A stretch of DNA of 64,000 nucleotides. Source: DASUVM01 sp036378955 (GTDB lineage Bacteria; Patescibacteriota; Saccharimonadia; Saccharimonadales; Saccharimonadaceae). The stretch is taken from NCBI GenBank assembly GCA_036378955.1, contig DASUVM010000007.1, positions 1 to 64,000 on the forward strand, given 5' to 3'. The notes below the pieces were generated by a model, which was given only the letters and a program-made list of their open reading frames with translations, was not told where the DNA came from and did not search any database. Positions 20,858 to 29,372 of this stretch are shown here, piece after piece. Position 1 is the first letter of the stretch; every line of letters starts with the position of its first letter. A program made the position numbers and the translations under genes.

Positions 20858-21205
20858 AGATAATCTGTAAGCCGGGTTCTGTCGAGGATGATCATCTATC
20901 TATGTTGTATGTTGCCATACAACTTAAGCGGATTAATCGGTTCACCTAGCGAGCAACTACCGCTCGAGGAGCGGATGGTGAGCCTCCTTGCAGCAGACAG
21001 GGTTTACCTCCTCCGTATGTCACCATACGTCGCTGTGAGCTCTTACCTCACTCCTTTCACCCTTACCACGCCGAAAATTCGGTATGGCGGTATCGTTTCT
21101 GTGGCACTTTCCCTAGGGTTGCCCCCGGTTGCCGTTAGCAACTGTCTTGCTCTGCGCTGCCCGGACTTTCCTCCCCACCAAAGTGGAGTGATCATCTGAC
21201 TATCT
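20858..21205 (-). ncRNA. rnpB: RNase P RNA
   Basis: The catalytic RNA that removes tRNA 5' leaders. The minus strand shows the bacterial type A hallmarks: GAGGAAAGTCCGGGC near the 5' end, GCAACCGGGGGCAACCC, AGGGAAAGTGCCACAGAAA, and the 3' end CAGAACCCGGCTTACAGA, which contains the P4 partner. The ends pair (AGATAGTC with a complementary 3' segment). A TAGTAT -10 lies near 21209. Length is about 348 nt. Confidence 0.95.
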
Positions 21206-21231
21206 GGCTATACTATTTTAACAGGTTAAGC

Positions 21232-22104
21232 TTATTTTTCAAGTTTTGTATGCTCATCAAGTATCTTATTTACCATTGCATCAGCTTCTTTATTAAATTC
21301 ACGCCGTACATGAACAAAATTTACCTGCTTGAAATGGTGAGTAAGCTCTTTAATTCGTTCGTAAATAGGCCAAAGGTCACGGCTTTTAATTTTATACAAA
21401 CCCATTATTTGATTAACGACCAGCATGCTATCGAGCCTAAACTGAATCTGCTGAATATTATGCTTTGATGCCGCTTCAAGTGCTAAGCGTACCGCATGGT
21501 ACTCTGCTTGATTATTAGTTGTTATACCGAGATATGCCCCTCCCTCTTCAATAAGCTGCTCGTTCTCATCAAGAATAACAAACCCTGAAGCTGATGGGCC
21601 TGGGTTGCCCCGTGATCCACCATCGCAATAAATAATTGCGTCTTTTGTAGAAATTTTATCTACAATTAATTTTTTAGGTTCATTGTAAACTTTAGCTTCT
21701 TCTGCATAAATCGTTAAATTTAACAGGTTATATGTTGCTTCTGTTACATCAATTTGATGCAATTCTTGCATCATTAGCCAATTATGTCTACTGTGCCTAA
21801 GCGAAAGCTGGAACGAAGTATGTTCTGGCAATGCGACAAGAAATAGAACATCAATCCGTTGTAGCTGAGGATCATACTTGGAGATATACCCTGCCACGTC
21901 ATAAAGTTGTACAGTTACCGGCTCAATGTTTAGCTGACTACGAATATAATTAGTAATGGCACCTAGGGGAGATTGATCAAAGGGTAATGATCCCCCAGGC
22001 AGTTCAAGCTTGCCAATAACAGCCTGATTGCCTTGTGCTCTTTTTAACAACAGGACTTTAGGGCCTTTTTTTATGAGTGCATAGACAGATACTTTTTGTT
22101 TCAT
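21232..22104 (-). CDS. Nudix-like domain fused to RNase HI
   Basis: A 290-residue two-domain protein. The N-terminal half (about 1-125) follows the Nudix fold (VSVYALIKKGPKVLLLKR, LELPGGSLP), but the Nudix box lacks its glutamates: the REUxEExGU part reads TNYIRSQLNI, so hydrolysis is unlikely. The C-terminal half is RNase HI with all four acidic residues in place (CDGGSRGNPG, NNQAEYHA, FRLDS, REFNKEAD), which cuts RNA in RNA-DNA hybrids. The frame opens 8 codons further upstream; the ATG at 22104 has GGAATGAA before it. The Nudix-like part may serve as a binding domain. Confidence 0.8.
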   Translation of the reverse strand: MKQKVSVYALIKKGPKVLLLKRAQGNQAVIGKLELPGGSLPFDQSPLGAITNYIRSQLNIEPVTVQLYDVAGYISKYDPQLQRIDVLFLVALPEHTSFQLSLRHSRHNWLMMQELHQIDVTEATYNLLNLTIYAEEAKVYNEPKKLIVDKISTKDAIIYCDGGSRGNPGPSASGFVILDENEQLIEEGGAYLGITTNNQAEYHAVRLALEAASKHNIQQIQFRLDSMLVVNQIMGLYKIKSRDLWPIYERIKELTHHFKQVNFVHVRREFNKEADAMVNKILDEHTKLEK

Positions 22105-22214
22105 AATATTCATTCCATAGCATAGCACATGTCTCGTACATTAAGGCCACGTATTTATTGCTTCTAGCGAGAGATAAGGTGGTGCGCTTTGAGTACTCTA
22201 ACCTTTAAACCTTG

Positions 22215-22223
22215 TGCTACAAT
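22215..22223 (+). promoter_or_regulatory. TGCTACAAT promoter box of the EEP gene
   Basis: An extended -10 (TGC plus TACAAT) whose expected start point, 7 nt downstream, falls exactly on the ATG at 22230. The same nine bases recur before three other genes in the window. Confidence 0.6.
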
Positions 22224-22229
22224 TATCCC

Positions 22230-22964
22230 ATGAAATTAATGACACTCAACGCATGGCAAGGACGCCTCGAGCGAGTCCTGCTCAAACACCTAGAACAACA
22301 GAACCTAGATTTTGCATGTATGCAGGAAGTTGTGGATTACGAGGGCAAAACAGGAGGGCTTATCAGTTCCTACTCCAAGATTGGTGCAAGCTTACGGCTA
22401 GACCAACATTTTTTTTCGCCGCTCAATACACTAAAGTTCGGAAACAGGAGCATTACGTTTGGCAATATCATCTACTCCAACCTGCCATTTGAGCAAAGTG
22501 AGACAATCTTTACGCGCGGTCAGTATAAAGATGACTTTGACTTTGATGTTGACGACTATAATATACGAGCGCTTCAGCACACGGCAGTAAAAGTTGGTGA
22601 CAAAAAGCTGCACATCCTCAACCATCATGGACACCACATCGACGCCCATAAGCTTGGTGACGAAGAGACGATGCGCCAGACCGCTCTAATTATCGAATAC
22701 ATTAAGCAGCTCGACGGGGCGGTGATTCTTTGCGGTGACTTCAACCTGTCGCCAGAGAGCGAGTCGATTAAACTATTTGATTCTATTTTGCAGAACTTAT
22801 CTGTTGCATACGCGTTAGAAACTACACGCTCACTCTTAACCTACAAAAAGGAAGTGTGCGATTATATCTTTGTTAACAATGATGTTGACGTTAAAGGCTT
22901 CTCAATGGACGAGACGATAATTTCTGATCATAACGCACTTATCCTAGACTTTGAGATAAAGTAA
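22230..22964 (+). CDS. Endonuclease/exonuclease/phosphatase-family hydrolase
   Basis: A 244-residue metal-dependent EEP-fold protein related to exonuclease III and DNase I. Family motifs are LNAWQGRLE near the start, the metal-binding CMQEV (E about residue 32), HHGHH in the middle, CGDFNLSPES near 170 and the C-terminal ISDHNALI with the catalytic aspartate-histidine pair. The substrate could be DNA, RNA or a phosphoester lipid and is not decided by the sequence. An in-frame ATG six codons upstream overlaps the -10 box, so the start at 22230 is preferred, probably on a leaderless mRNA. Confidence 0.85.
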   Translation: MKLMTLNAWQGRLERVLLKHLEQQNLDFACMQEVVDYEGKTGGLISSYSKIGASLRLDQHFFSPLNTLKFGNRSITFGNIIYSNLPFEQSETIFTRGQYKDDFDFDVDDYNIRALQHTAVKVGDKKLHILNHHGHHIDAHKLGDEETMRQTALIIEYIKQLDGAVILCGDFNLSPESESIKLFDSILQNLSVAYALETTRSLLTYKKEVCDYIFVNNDVDVKGFSMDETIISDHNALILDFEIK

Positions 22965-23055
22965 GCCATCGCAGTCACGACCATCAGTGACTTAGCAGAT
23001 AGAAGCAAACCGTTTTCGCACATTCGCTAACTCATTTAACCCATAGGATATTATG

Positions 23056-23131
23056 TGGTCGGGGTGACAAGACTTGAACTTGCGACCTCACGGCCCCCAG
23101 CCGTACGCGCTACCAACTGCGCCACACCCCG
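23056..23131 (-). tRNA. tRNA-Pro(GGG)
   Basis: A cloverleaf with acceptor CGGGGTG/CACCCCG, discriminator A and encoded CCA (23056-23058). The anticodon loop CTGGGGG gives GGG, closed by a stem with one T-G pair. Confidence 0.92.
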
Positions 23132-23234
23132 TTATAGCAAAAAGCATCTTTCTATCTTACGATACAGCTACTATTAACGATCAATACGTTTAAACAACAA
23201 TATCCTGCGGAGCCAGAGATTGATGTAAACTTTC

Positions 23235-23292
23235 CCTTGTGTTGCACAAGGTGGGTGCTCGCACCTATTTTCCACAGAAAATAGGTATATAA
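23235..23292. repeat. Two adjacent hairpins upstream of tRNA-Pro
   Basis: CCTTGTG/CACAAGG and CCTATTTTC/GAAAATAGG (with loop CACA) are perfect short inverted repeats in the 255-base gap between tRNA-Pro and the M50 protease gene. The second contains a DnaA-box-like TTTTCCACA. Their role is unknown: terminator of the protease gene or a regulatory site. Confidence 0.4.
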
Positions 23293-23386
23293 AGCTCCCA
23301 GAAAAAAGATGTTAGGAAAAATTATACATCCATCTGCAAGCTCGCCGCAGGATATTATTTATTATAACGCATTCCTTCAAGAGACT

Positions 23387-24016
23387 CTAGCTTACAACCA
23401 ATAGTACGCCTGTTAAAAACTCTATTATTGCTTTAATCGTTACGATAAAAGGGGTTTGTAAGAATACATAAAAGATAGCTATAAAAATGAGGATTGCAGC
23501 GAGGCCTAACGACTCGATTGAGCGCATTACCGCCTTAACAGGCTCAGGAGCAACAGCATAAAGAAAACGTGAACCGTCGAGCGGCGGAAATGGTATGATA
23601 TTAAAAACGAAAAAGCCAATATTCACAAGAGTAAAAGTCATCAGTATATCGAATAGCATATCCGTCGGCTGCAACAGTCGGATCGCGAGACCCGCTATCG
23701 CTGCAAGCATAAAGTTAGATAAAGGGCCAGCCATCGCGACTATTGCGGCGCCAAAATCACCCCACCTTAAACGCTCTGGATTAAAAGGTACTGGTTTTGC
23801 GGCACCAAAGATAGGAGCCCCGATAATTGCAAGCAATACGGGTACGGCTAGGGTTGCAACGGGATCAATGTGCGCAATAGGGTTCAAGGTTAACCTGCCC
23901 TCTTCCTTGGCGGTGGTATCACCAAGTAAATAACCAGCAAAGGCGTGCACTGCTTCATGAATTGTCATCGAGAGCAATACAGAGATTAATACAATAATTA
24001 TCGTCGTCACATCCAT
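23387..24016 (-). CDS. Site-2 protease (M50 family) membrane metalloprotease
   Basis: A 209-residue intramembrane zinc protease of the SpoIVFB/Rip type without PDZ or CBS domains. The zinc motif HEAVH (H20, E21, H24) lies in the first membrane helix, and the third ligand is in PPLDGSRF near residue 145, where most relatives have NPLDG. Four to five further hydrophobic segments follow. Family members release membrane-bound regulators by cutting within the bilayer. The target here is unknown. The gene is monocistronic. Confidence 0.88.
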   Translation of the reverse strand: MDVTTIIIVLISVLLSMTIHEAVHAFAGYLLGDTTAKEEGRLTLNPIAHIDPVATLAVPVLLAIIGAPIFGAAKPVPFNPERLRWGDFGAAIVAMAGPLSNFMLAAIAGLAIRLLQPTDMLFDILMTFTLVNIGFFVFNIIPFPPLDGSRFLYAVAPEPVKAVMRSIESLGLAAILIFIAIFYVFLQTPFIVTIKAIIEFLTGVLLVVS

Positions 24017-24284
24017 ATGTAAGCAGTATATCAGTATGTCAACCTAAGTTAACAGTTATATGAAATAATAGTAACTAATTATCTAAAGTCAAACCCTTAA
24101 ACCGATGCTATGTTGTGCTTTCATGTCTCGCTCTATTAAAGATAACTGCTCATGTCTGTGGCTAATAGCTACCGATAGCGCCGGAGCCAACAAATCATTT
24201 TTTCTTCCTAACACTATTGACGAACAGATACAAAAAAGGTAAAATTAAATATAATTGATTAAATGTGTAATAGGTAAAAGAGCT

Positions 24285-24512
24285 ATGGCAACACGCTGTG
24301 AATTAACTGGCAAAGGTAAGCAATACGGCCACAATGTAAGCTTTTCGCTCCGCCGCACCAAACGGGTTTGGAAGCCAAACTTACAAAAAAAGACCTTTAT
24401 TATTGATGGCCAAAAAATAACGATGATCTTAAGCACTCAGGCAATCCGAACCCTTAAGAAAAAAGGGGTTATTACCTCTGGTAAGCCCGCTCCTTTAGCA
24501 ACTGCCGCGTAA
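24285..24512 (+). CDS. rpmB: Ribosomal protein bL28
   Basis: A 75-residue large-subunit protein. MATRCELTGKGKQYGHNVS and RRTKRVWKPNLQ are typical of bL28. The frame is open 10 codons further upstream, but the family start is the ATG at 24285 with AAAAGAG before it. A TATAAT at 24250-24255 would start an mRNA with a leader of about 23 nt. A convergent terminator follows. Confidence 0.95.
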   Translation: MATRCELTGKGKQYGHNVSFSLRRTKRVWKPNLQKKTFIIDGQKITMILSTQAIRTLKKKGVITSGKPAPLATAA

Positions 24513-24519
24513 TAAATAC

Positions 24520-24569
24520 TTTTTCTAACTCAAAAGTCCATCGAGATGAGGGCTTTTGAGCTAGAAAAA
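24520..24569. terminator. Convergent terminator between rpmB and the MBL gene
   Basis: A long stem, TTTTTCTA + CTCAAAAG with CTTTTGAG + TAGAAAAA and one mismatch, serving both converging transcripts. Confidence 0.75.
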
Positions 24570-24570
24570 C

Positions 24571-25206
24571 CTAGGTGGTTTTCTCAAGACGGACTAAGGT
24601 AAGTGTTTCCGGTAGACTGCCGGGTTGTTTTATCTTTAAAGCCATCTCCGACTGTACCGATACGCTCAACTCTTTGATGAATTGTTCAATAGAATTTTGA
24701 GCAACTTCATAAGCAACCCCGTCTTCAGCGAAGTGGACCGGTATCACGAGCTTAGGATCAATATGACGAGTCAGGGTAACAGCATCATGGGCGTCGATTG
24801 TGTAGCCGTTTCCGCCCACCGGTAGAATAAGAACATCGACAACGCCCAGTGCTTCAAACTGCTCGTCATTAAATGTTTTGGGGTTTATATGCCCTAGGGT
24901 AGCAATAGTACAATCTGACGATTCAATCTTATAGACTGTTGCTTTTCTTCCTTCGCCATCAAGTTGCGCCTGAGCGGCGATCGCCTTAATTGATACGTCG
25001 CCAATCTCATATTCACCAGGAATGAGGAACAATCGCTGCCCTTCAGGTACATCTGCGGCAAATCGAGCTTGTGAGGCAAGTTGCACTGTAGCTTTTTGCA
25101 ATACCTTGGGAGGTTTCTGACTATCAATAATCGGGTCTGTGATTACTGTTGTTTGTTTTGTTTGTATAACAATACAGTTAGCACCTTTGTAACTAATTTC
25201 TGTCAT
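24571..25206 (-). CDS. Metallo-beta-lactamase-fold protein
   Basis: A 211-residue protein similar to the short MBL-fold proteins (UPF0173-like) common in CPR bacteria. Supporting segments are MTEISYKGANCIVIQT, TVITDP, LFLIPGEYEIGDVSIKAI, DVLILPVGG and VIPVHFAEDG. The canonical HxHxDH metal motif is not present, although single histidines and aspartates at other family positions remain, so it may not be an active hydrolase. It follows the winged-helix gene by 14 nt and probably shares its transcript. The function is unknown. Confidence 0.7.
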   Translation of the reverse strand: MTEISYKGANCIVIQTKQTTVITDPIIDSQKPPKVLQKATVQLASQARFAADVPEGQRLFLIPGEYEIGDVSIKAIAAQAQLDGEGRKATVYKIESSDCTIATLGHINPKTFNDEQFEALGVVDVLILPVGGNGYTIDAHDAVTLTRHIDPKLVIPVHFAEDGVAYEVAQNSIEQFIKELSVSVQSEMALKIKQPGSLPETLTLVRLEKTT

Positions 25207-25220
25207 CTTGCCTAGCCTTT

Positions 25221-25814
25221 CTATTTCTTGTGAGTTACGACGTTATCTTCATCTATCAATACGGTAGTTTTCTGTAAGAGTTCAACAACAAAGCGATCTT
25301 TAATGCTATAACGATAATAGAAATCGTCATACGGCATAATAGCATAGTTCAGCGATTGCCGCTCTTCTTCTTCAAGTTCTTTCATAAAGCGTTTAACTTG
25401 TGCTTTATTGGTATTACCGACAATAAGAACATCTACCTGAGAAGGTGATCCTTTAACTAATTTACCACTAAATAACACTAAACGAACATCTCCCAGGCTC
25501 TTTACGCGTTTTTGCCAGTCGTTTCCCTTGGCGCCCGGAACCTCAGCCCTTATTGCTTTGTCCTCGAACATAGCTTTGAGTGACTTAAAATGAGTGTAGC
25601 CTTGGTTTACTTCGTAATAAAGGCGATTGTTATTTGAGCTGTCACTCTTTACGATACCAATGTTTTGAAGGTTCGCCAGCTCTCGTCGCACTGAATTAAT
25701 TTGTTCATCGATTTTACGAGTTATCTCACGCACATAGAATGCCCTGTTAGGATTGTTCAGGAACAGGTGAAGCAGCTTCACCCTTGTTTTTGAGCCAAAT
25801 AATGCGTCAATCAT
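25221..25814 (-). CDS. Winged-helix protein with nucleotidyltransferase-like C-terminus
   Basis: A 197-residue protein. Residues 1-85 form an ArsR-like winged helix (LFGSKTRVKLLHLFLNN, YVREITRKI, VRRELANLQNIGIV). The C-terminal half has the VDVLIVGNTNKAQVKRFMKELEEEE pattern of a minimal nucleotidyltransferase-type fold, without clear GS and DxD active-site motifs. It may be a DNA-binding regulator with a sensing domain. It is first of a pair with the MBL-fold gene. Confidence 0.7.
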   Translation of the reverse strand: MIDALFGSKTRVKLLHLFLNNPNRAFYVREITRKIDEQINSVRRELANLQNIGIVKSDSSNNNRLYYEVNQGYTHFKSLKAMFEDKAIRAEVPGAKGNDWQKRVKSLGDVRLVLFSGKLVKGSPSQVDVLIVGNTNKAQVKRFMKELEEEERQSLNYAIMPYDDFYYRYSIKDRFVVELLQKTTVLIDEDNVVTHKK

Positions 25815-25842
25815 TGTTTATACCGATTCAATTAGTTCTTTT

Positions 25843-26742
25843 CTATTGTAGCAAATCTGTATAAAAATTACTCAGATATTCTTCGACTGCCTGATAGGCT
25901 TGATTGATTGAACTATGCCAATGAATAGCTGGGTTACGCTTTAGCCATGTTAGCTGTCGTTTTGCTAAGCGCCAGTCTTTTGTCTTTGCCTCTTCTATTG
26001 CCTCTTGAGTTGTGAGTTGGCCTTGTATAATTCTATGAACAATAGGATATATGTTGCCGTTCAAGGCCGGAGCCTGCCAGCTATATCTTTTGGCAGCTTT
26101 TGTTGCCTCTTCTACAACACTATTTGCTATGATTTTCTCTACTCTAGCATCTATTCTTCGTTGTAATATTTTTTTATCCGGGTTAATCCCTATGATAAAA
26201 GTGTGCTGTTGAATGGTCTTTTTGCGTCTTTTGTTTATCCCTTTTAGTTCAATTGCTCTTATGACATAACGTTTATTGATTTTATTCTCTGGTAACTCTA
26301 TGTTATTATTTTTACAATAATCCCAAAGCTCCTCAATATTCAACTTTTCTAGTTGGCTACGCAGCTCGATATTGGCAGGGGCTCCGAACTCATAGTCAAA
26401 AATTACGCTATCTATGTAAAGCCCCGTGCCGCCCACCATAATTGGGAGTTTGCCACGTGATTGAATATCCACTATCCAATTTTTTGCCATTTTCTGAAAT
26501 CGAGCAGCGCTAAATGCCTCATCTGGCTCCACTAAATCGAAGCCATGATGCACTATACCTGATCGTTCCTTCATGGCAGGTTTGGCTGTTCCAATATCAA
26601 GCCCTTTATAAATAGTCCGGGAGTCGGCGCTGATAATCTCACCGTTAAAAGCCCGCGCAAGTTTAATCGCCAGCTCACTTTTACCACTTGCAGTTGGACC
26701 AACTATAACAACAAGCTGGTCTGCTGTTCGGTTGGGTGCCAT
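25843..26742 (-). CDS. miaA: tRNA dimethylallyltransferase
   Basis: A 299-residue enzyme that adds dimethylallyl to A37 of tRNAs reading UNN codons. It shows the P-loop GPTASGKS (residues 14-21), the catalytic SADSRTIYKGLDIGTAKP segment with D near 40, and VGGTGLYIDS. Length is normal. The start lies 40 nt inside the end of the upstream alkyltransferase-like gene in another frame, so the two are coupled. Confidence 0.95.
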   Translation of the reverse strand: MAPNRTADQLVVIVGPTASGKSELAIKLARAFNGEIISADSRTIYKGLDIGTAKPAMKERSGIVHHGFDLVEPDEAFSAARFQKMAKNWIVDIQSRGKLPIMVGGTGLYIDSVIFDYEFGAPANIELRSQLEKLNIEELWDYCKNNNIELPENKINKRYVIRAIELKGINKRRKKTIQQHTFIIGINPDKKILQRRIDARVEKIIANSVVEEATKAAKRYSWQAPALNGNIYPIVHRIIQGQLTTQEAIEEAKTKDWRLAKRQLTWLKRNPAIHWHSSINQAYQAVEEYLSNFYTDLLQ

Positions 26743-27041
26743 CTTTTTACTTTAAACCCTATTACTCGAAAATTATTATCAACTTCGATACCGTCAGCCT
26801 CAAGTGCTGCTTTTTGGCCTTCAAGCCCCCCAAAAGAGTAAGCCGAAGCAAGGCCACCATTGCGGTTGACTATTCGCTGCCATGGTAATTCGCTTGGCCC
26901 GAAGTGAGCAATCTGACCGACCTGACGAGCGGCAAAGGGGCTCCCGCAGAATGCCGCAACATCACCATATGTCATAACACGACCTTCGGGGATTTGCGCA
27001 ACAATCATACAGACTTTTTCACGAAAACCGTTATCCAACAT
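26703..27041 (-). CDS. Alkyltransferase-like protein (ATL, MGMT family)
   Basis: A 112-residue protein with the DNA-binding half of O6-alkylguanine transferases (IPEGRVMTYGDVA, RQVGQIAHF, LPWQRIVN). The methyl-acceptor cysteine of the PCHRV motif is tryptophan (PWQR), the mark of ATL proteins. In other organisms these bind O6-alkylguanine without repairing it and hand it to nucleotide excision repair. It lies between thrS (41-nt gap) and miaA (40-nt overlap). Confidence 0.9.
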   Translation of the reverse strand: MLDNGFREKVCMIVAQIPEGRVMTYGDVAAFCGSPFAARQVGQIAHFGPSELPWQRIVNRNGGLASAYSFGGLEGQKAALEADGIEVDNNFRVIGFKVKRWHPTEQQTSLLL

Positions 27042-27082
27042 ATGCTCCTTTTTAACATATCAACAGCTAATATTATCCTGAT

Positions 27083-28876
27083 CTATAGCGATGACTTGCT
27101 CACTCGACTATGCATTTCGTTGGCAATGCTTTGCAGAAATTGATCAACACCGTAAGACTGTTCGTTACGGCCCTCAACAACTAGGTCTTTACGTATTCGA
27201 GGACTCAGCTCACCTTTTTCTATCTCTTTTTGACCGATAACAACAGTGTATGGCACCTTCATAAGCTCGGCTGTTCGAATTTTCTTACCTACAGACTCAT
27301 TCGAGTTATCAACTACTGTACGAATATCTAGTTCTTCGGCTTTTTCTAGCAATAGTTGAGCATAGGCAGTTGTTTCAGCCTCTTGATTAACAGTGATGAA
27401 CCGAATTTGCTCAGGAGATAGCCAGAGTGGCAATTTGCCCGCCGTTTGCTCTAATATAAAAGCCATAAAACGCTCAAAGGCACCCATAATAGACTTGTGT
27501 ATAACCAATGGATACTGCTTATTGCCTTCGCTATCAACATATGTCAATTTCATGCGTTCTGGCACCACGATATCAAGTTGCACCGTTGCGATACTATCTT
27601 CTTTACCGAGCACATTTTTAATTTGTACATCAACCTTTGGGCCATAGAAAGCCGCTTCGTCAAGCCCCTCAACAAATGGCAAGTCGCTAGCTTGAAGACA
27701 CCGGCGAATAACACCCCCTGCCCACTCCCACTGCTCTTTTGTGCCGGCATATTTTTCTTTTGAGAAATCAGGAAGGGAGAGCCTAAACCAATAATCCTTA
27801 ACGCCAATTTCACGATAGACTTCTTCAAAGAGCTGCAATACATTGCTAAATTCAGCCTCAACCTGTTCAGGGCTAACATAAATATGCGAATCGTTCTGAG
27901 TGATTGGGCCACGCATACGAATGAGCCCAGTTAATGTGCCTGAGAGTTCGTAGCGGTACAGGCCGGCATGCTCCGAAAGGCGTAGTGGCAAATCGCGATA
28001 GCTTTCAACAAGTTTTTCAAAAATCATATGATGATGTGGGCAATTCATTGGCTTCAAGTAAAATACATTCCCTTCTTCGTCAGGATGCGTGCCATACATA
28101 TTCTCAAAATAATAACTAGCGTGGCCAGAACGCTCATAAAGAGCACTTTGCGTAAGAACTGGAGTCGCAACATACTGATAACCGCGTGCTTCTTCTTTAG
28201 CGCGCATATATTTCATAAGCTGATTTTTTATTGCCTCACCACGAGGTAGTAAAAGCGGTAAACCAGCACCAACACTCTCGGAAATAAAAAATAGTTTAAG
28301 ATCTTCACCCAGCTTACGGTGATCGCGTTTCTTTGTCTCCTCGAGCTTCTCTAGGTAGTGCTCAAGCTCTTCCGCCGTTTCAAATGCCAAACCATAAATT
28401 CGCTGTAACTGTTGTTTATTTTGATCACCTCGCCAGTAAGCGCCGCTCACCTTCGTTAACCTGAACGAGTGCGGGTTGATTTCTTTTGCATCATTAACAT
28501 GCCCCCCCCTGCAGAGATCAATAAAGCTACCTGAAGTATAGAAGGTAATCTTTTTAGAAGTATCGTTAGAAAACTCATTAATTAACTCTAGTTTATACGG
28601 GTTCCGAGCAAACTCCTTGCGTGCTTCTTCTGGTGTTACCTCTTTGCGTACAAACTCTGCCCATGATTTAAGCTTTTCTCGCATACTCGCCTCAATTTTT
28701 GGTAAGTCATCTTCTGTAATTGGAGATGGGGTTTCAAAGTCTTGATAAAAACCGTTTTCAATTGCCGGCCCGATGGCATTTTTTGCACCCGGGTACATCT
28801 CGGTCACTGTTGCAGCAAGCAAGTGGGCAAGGCTGTGACGAATCTTTTCAACCTGTGTTATTTCATTCGCTGACAT
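27083..28876 (-). CDS. thrS: Threonyl-tRNA synthetase without TGS domain
   Basis: A 597-residue class II synthetase. It begins directly at the editing domain (HSLAHLLAATV near residue 13, and DLCRGGHV, with the HxxxH and CxxxH zinc-like sites), so the roughly 60-residue N-terminal TGS domain is missing. The catalytic core has motif 1, motif 2 (LYRYELSGTLTGLIRMRGPITQ, here split by its loop) and motif 3, with zinc ligands in the PMNCPHH segment, followed by the anticodon-binding domain. An AAGGAGC Shine-Dalgarno precedes the ATG. Upstream lies a T-box element, so expression should respond to uncharged tRNA-Thr. Confidence 0.95.
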   Translation of the reverse strand: MSANEITQVEKIRHSLAHLLAATVTEMYPGAKNAIGPAIENGFYQDFETPSPITEDDLPKIEASMREKLKSWAEFVRKEVTPEEARKEFARNPYKLELINEFSNDTSKKITFYTSGSFIDLCRGGHVNDAKEINPHSFRLTKVSGAYWRGDQNKQQLQRIYGLAFETAEELEHYLEKLEETKKRDHRKLGEDLKLFFISESVGAGLPLLLPRGEAIKNQLMKYMRAKEEARGYQYVATPVLTQSALYERSGHASYYFENMYGTHPDEEGNVFYLKPMNCPHHHMIFEKLVESYRDLPLRLSEHAGLYRYELSGTLTGLIRMRGPITQNDSHIYVSPEQVEAEFSNVLQLFEEVYREIGVKDYWFRLSLPDFSKEKYAGTKEQWEWAGGVIRRCLQASDLPFVEGLDEAAFYGPKVDVQIKNVLGKEDSIATVQLDIVVPERMKLTYVDSEGNKQYPLVIHKSIMGAFERFMAFILEQTAGKLPLWLSPEQIRFITVNQEAETTAYAQLLLEKAEELDIRTVVDNSNESVGKKIRTAELMKVPYTVVIGQKEIEKGELSPRIRKDLVVEGRNEQSYGVDQFLQSIANEMHSRVSKSSL

Positions 28877-28900
28877 TTATAGCTCCTTTAGATTAATAAC

Positions 28901-29081
28901 AAAAAGACGTGGACGGTAGTCGGGACTCATATGTCAGTTGCCAACTATCATTCACGTCTCGGACCCGATTCTCGGGCGGTTCCACCGGACTTCCTTGTTT
29001 TGCACAAGGCACTCATGAGAAACGTTGCGCACGTTCCACTCCCACGAAGCTCAGCAGGTAGTTGGGCTGCTTCAACACCTG
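28901..29081 (-). promoter_or_regulatory. T-box riboswitch of thrS
   Basis: The minus strand carries the T-box bulge TGGAACC (28978-28984) within a complete antiterminator: GTC+CGG before it, the hairpin CCCGA-GAA-TCGGG after it, and CCG+A+GAC closing the stem (28956-28990). A competing terminator, GACGTG (28953-28958) with CACGTC (28906-28911), ends in five Ts at 28901-28905. The variable base of TGGNACC is A, which pairs with discriminator U of tRNA-Thr, as encoded at 32183-32258. A short hairpin near 29051-29075 has ACU and ACC triplets (Thr codons) in or next to its loop. The classical long stem I is not evident. Confidence 0.8.
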
Positions 29082-29087
29082 TGTAAT

Positions 29088-29093
29088 AGTATA
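29088..29093 (-). promoter_or_regulatory. thrS promoter, extended -10
   Basis: On the minus strand, TGG then TATACT, with a start near 29081, just before the T-box hairpins. No clear -35 box was found. Confidence 0.5.
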
Positions 29094-29249
29094 CCACACA
29101 ACTTGCCTCCAACCTCTGTTTTTGCTATGATTTATAAGTCTAATCCTAAAAAAGTAGGTCATAAAATAAGACTTTATTTTATAAGCGCAAGGAGTAATAT
29201 TAGGAGTTTCAAGTAGTATTTGAAACTTACCGGTATTCGCTTCCAGTAT

Positions 29250-29326
29250 GGATCCGTAGCTCAGTTGGCTAGAGCACTGCATTGACGTTGCAGGGGTCAC
29301 AAGTTCAAGTCTTGTCGGATCCACCA
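29250..29326 (+). tRNA. tRNA-Val(GAC)
   Basis: A cloverleaf with acceptor GGATCCG/CGGATCC, anticodon loop TT-GAC-GT and encoded CCA (29324-29326). Confidence 0.95.
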
Positions 29327-29341
29327 GAGATTATTACAAGT

Positions 29342-29372
29342 AAAAAGTCTCAGTATTGCTCTGGGGCTTTTT
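29342..29372 (+). terminator. tRNA-Val terminator
   Basis: AAAAAGTCTCAG pairs with CTGGGGCTTTTT (12 bp including G-T pairs) around a 7-nt loop. Confidence 0.8.
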
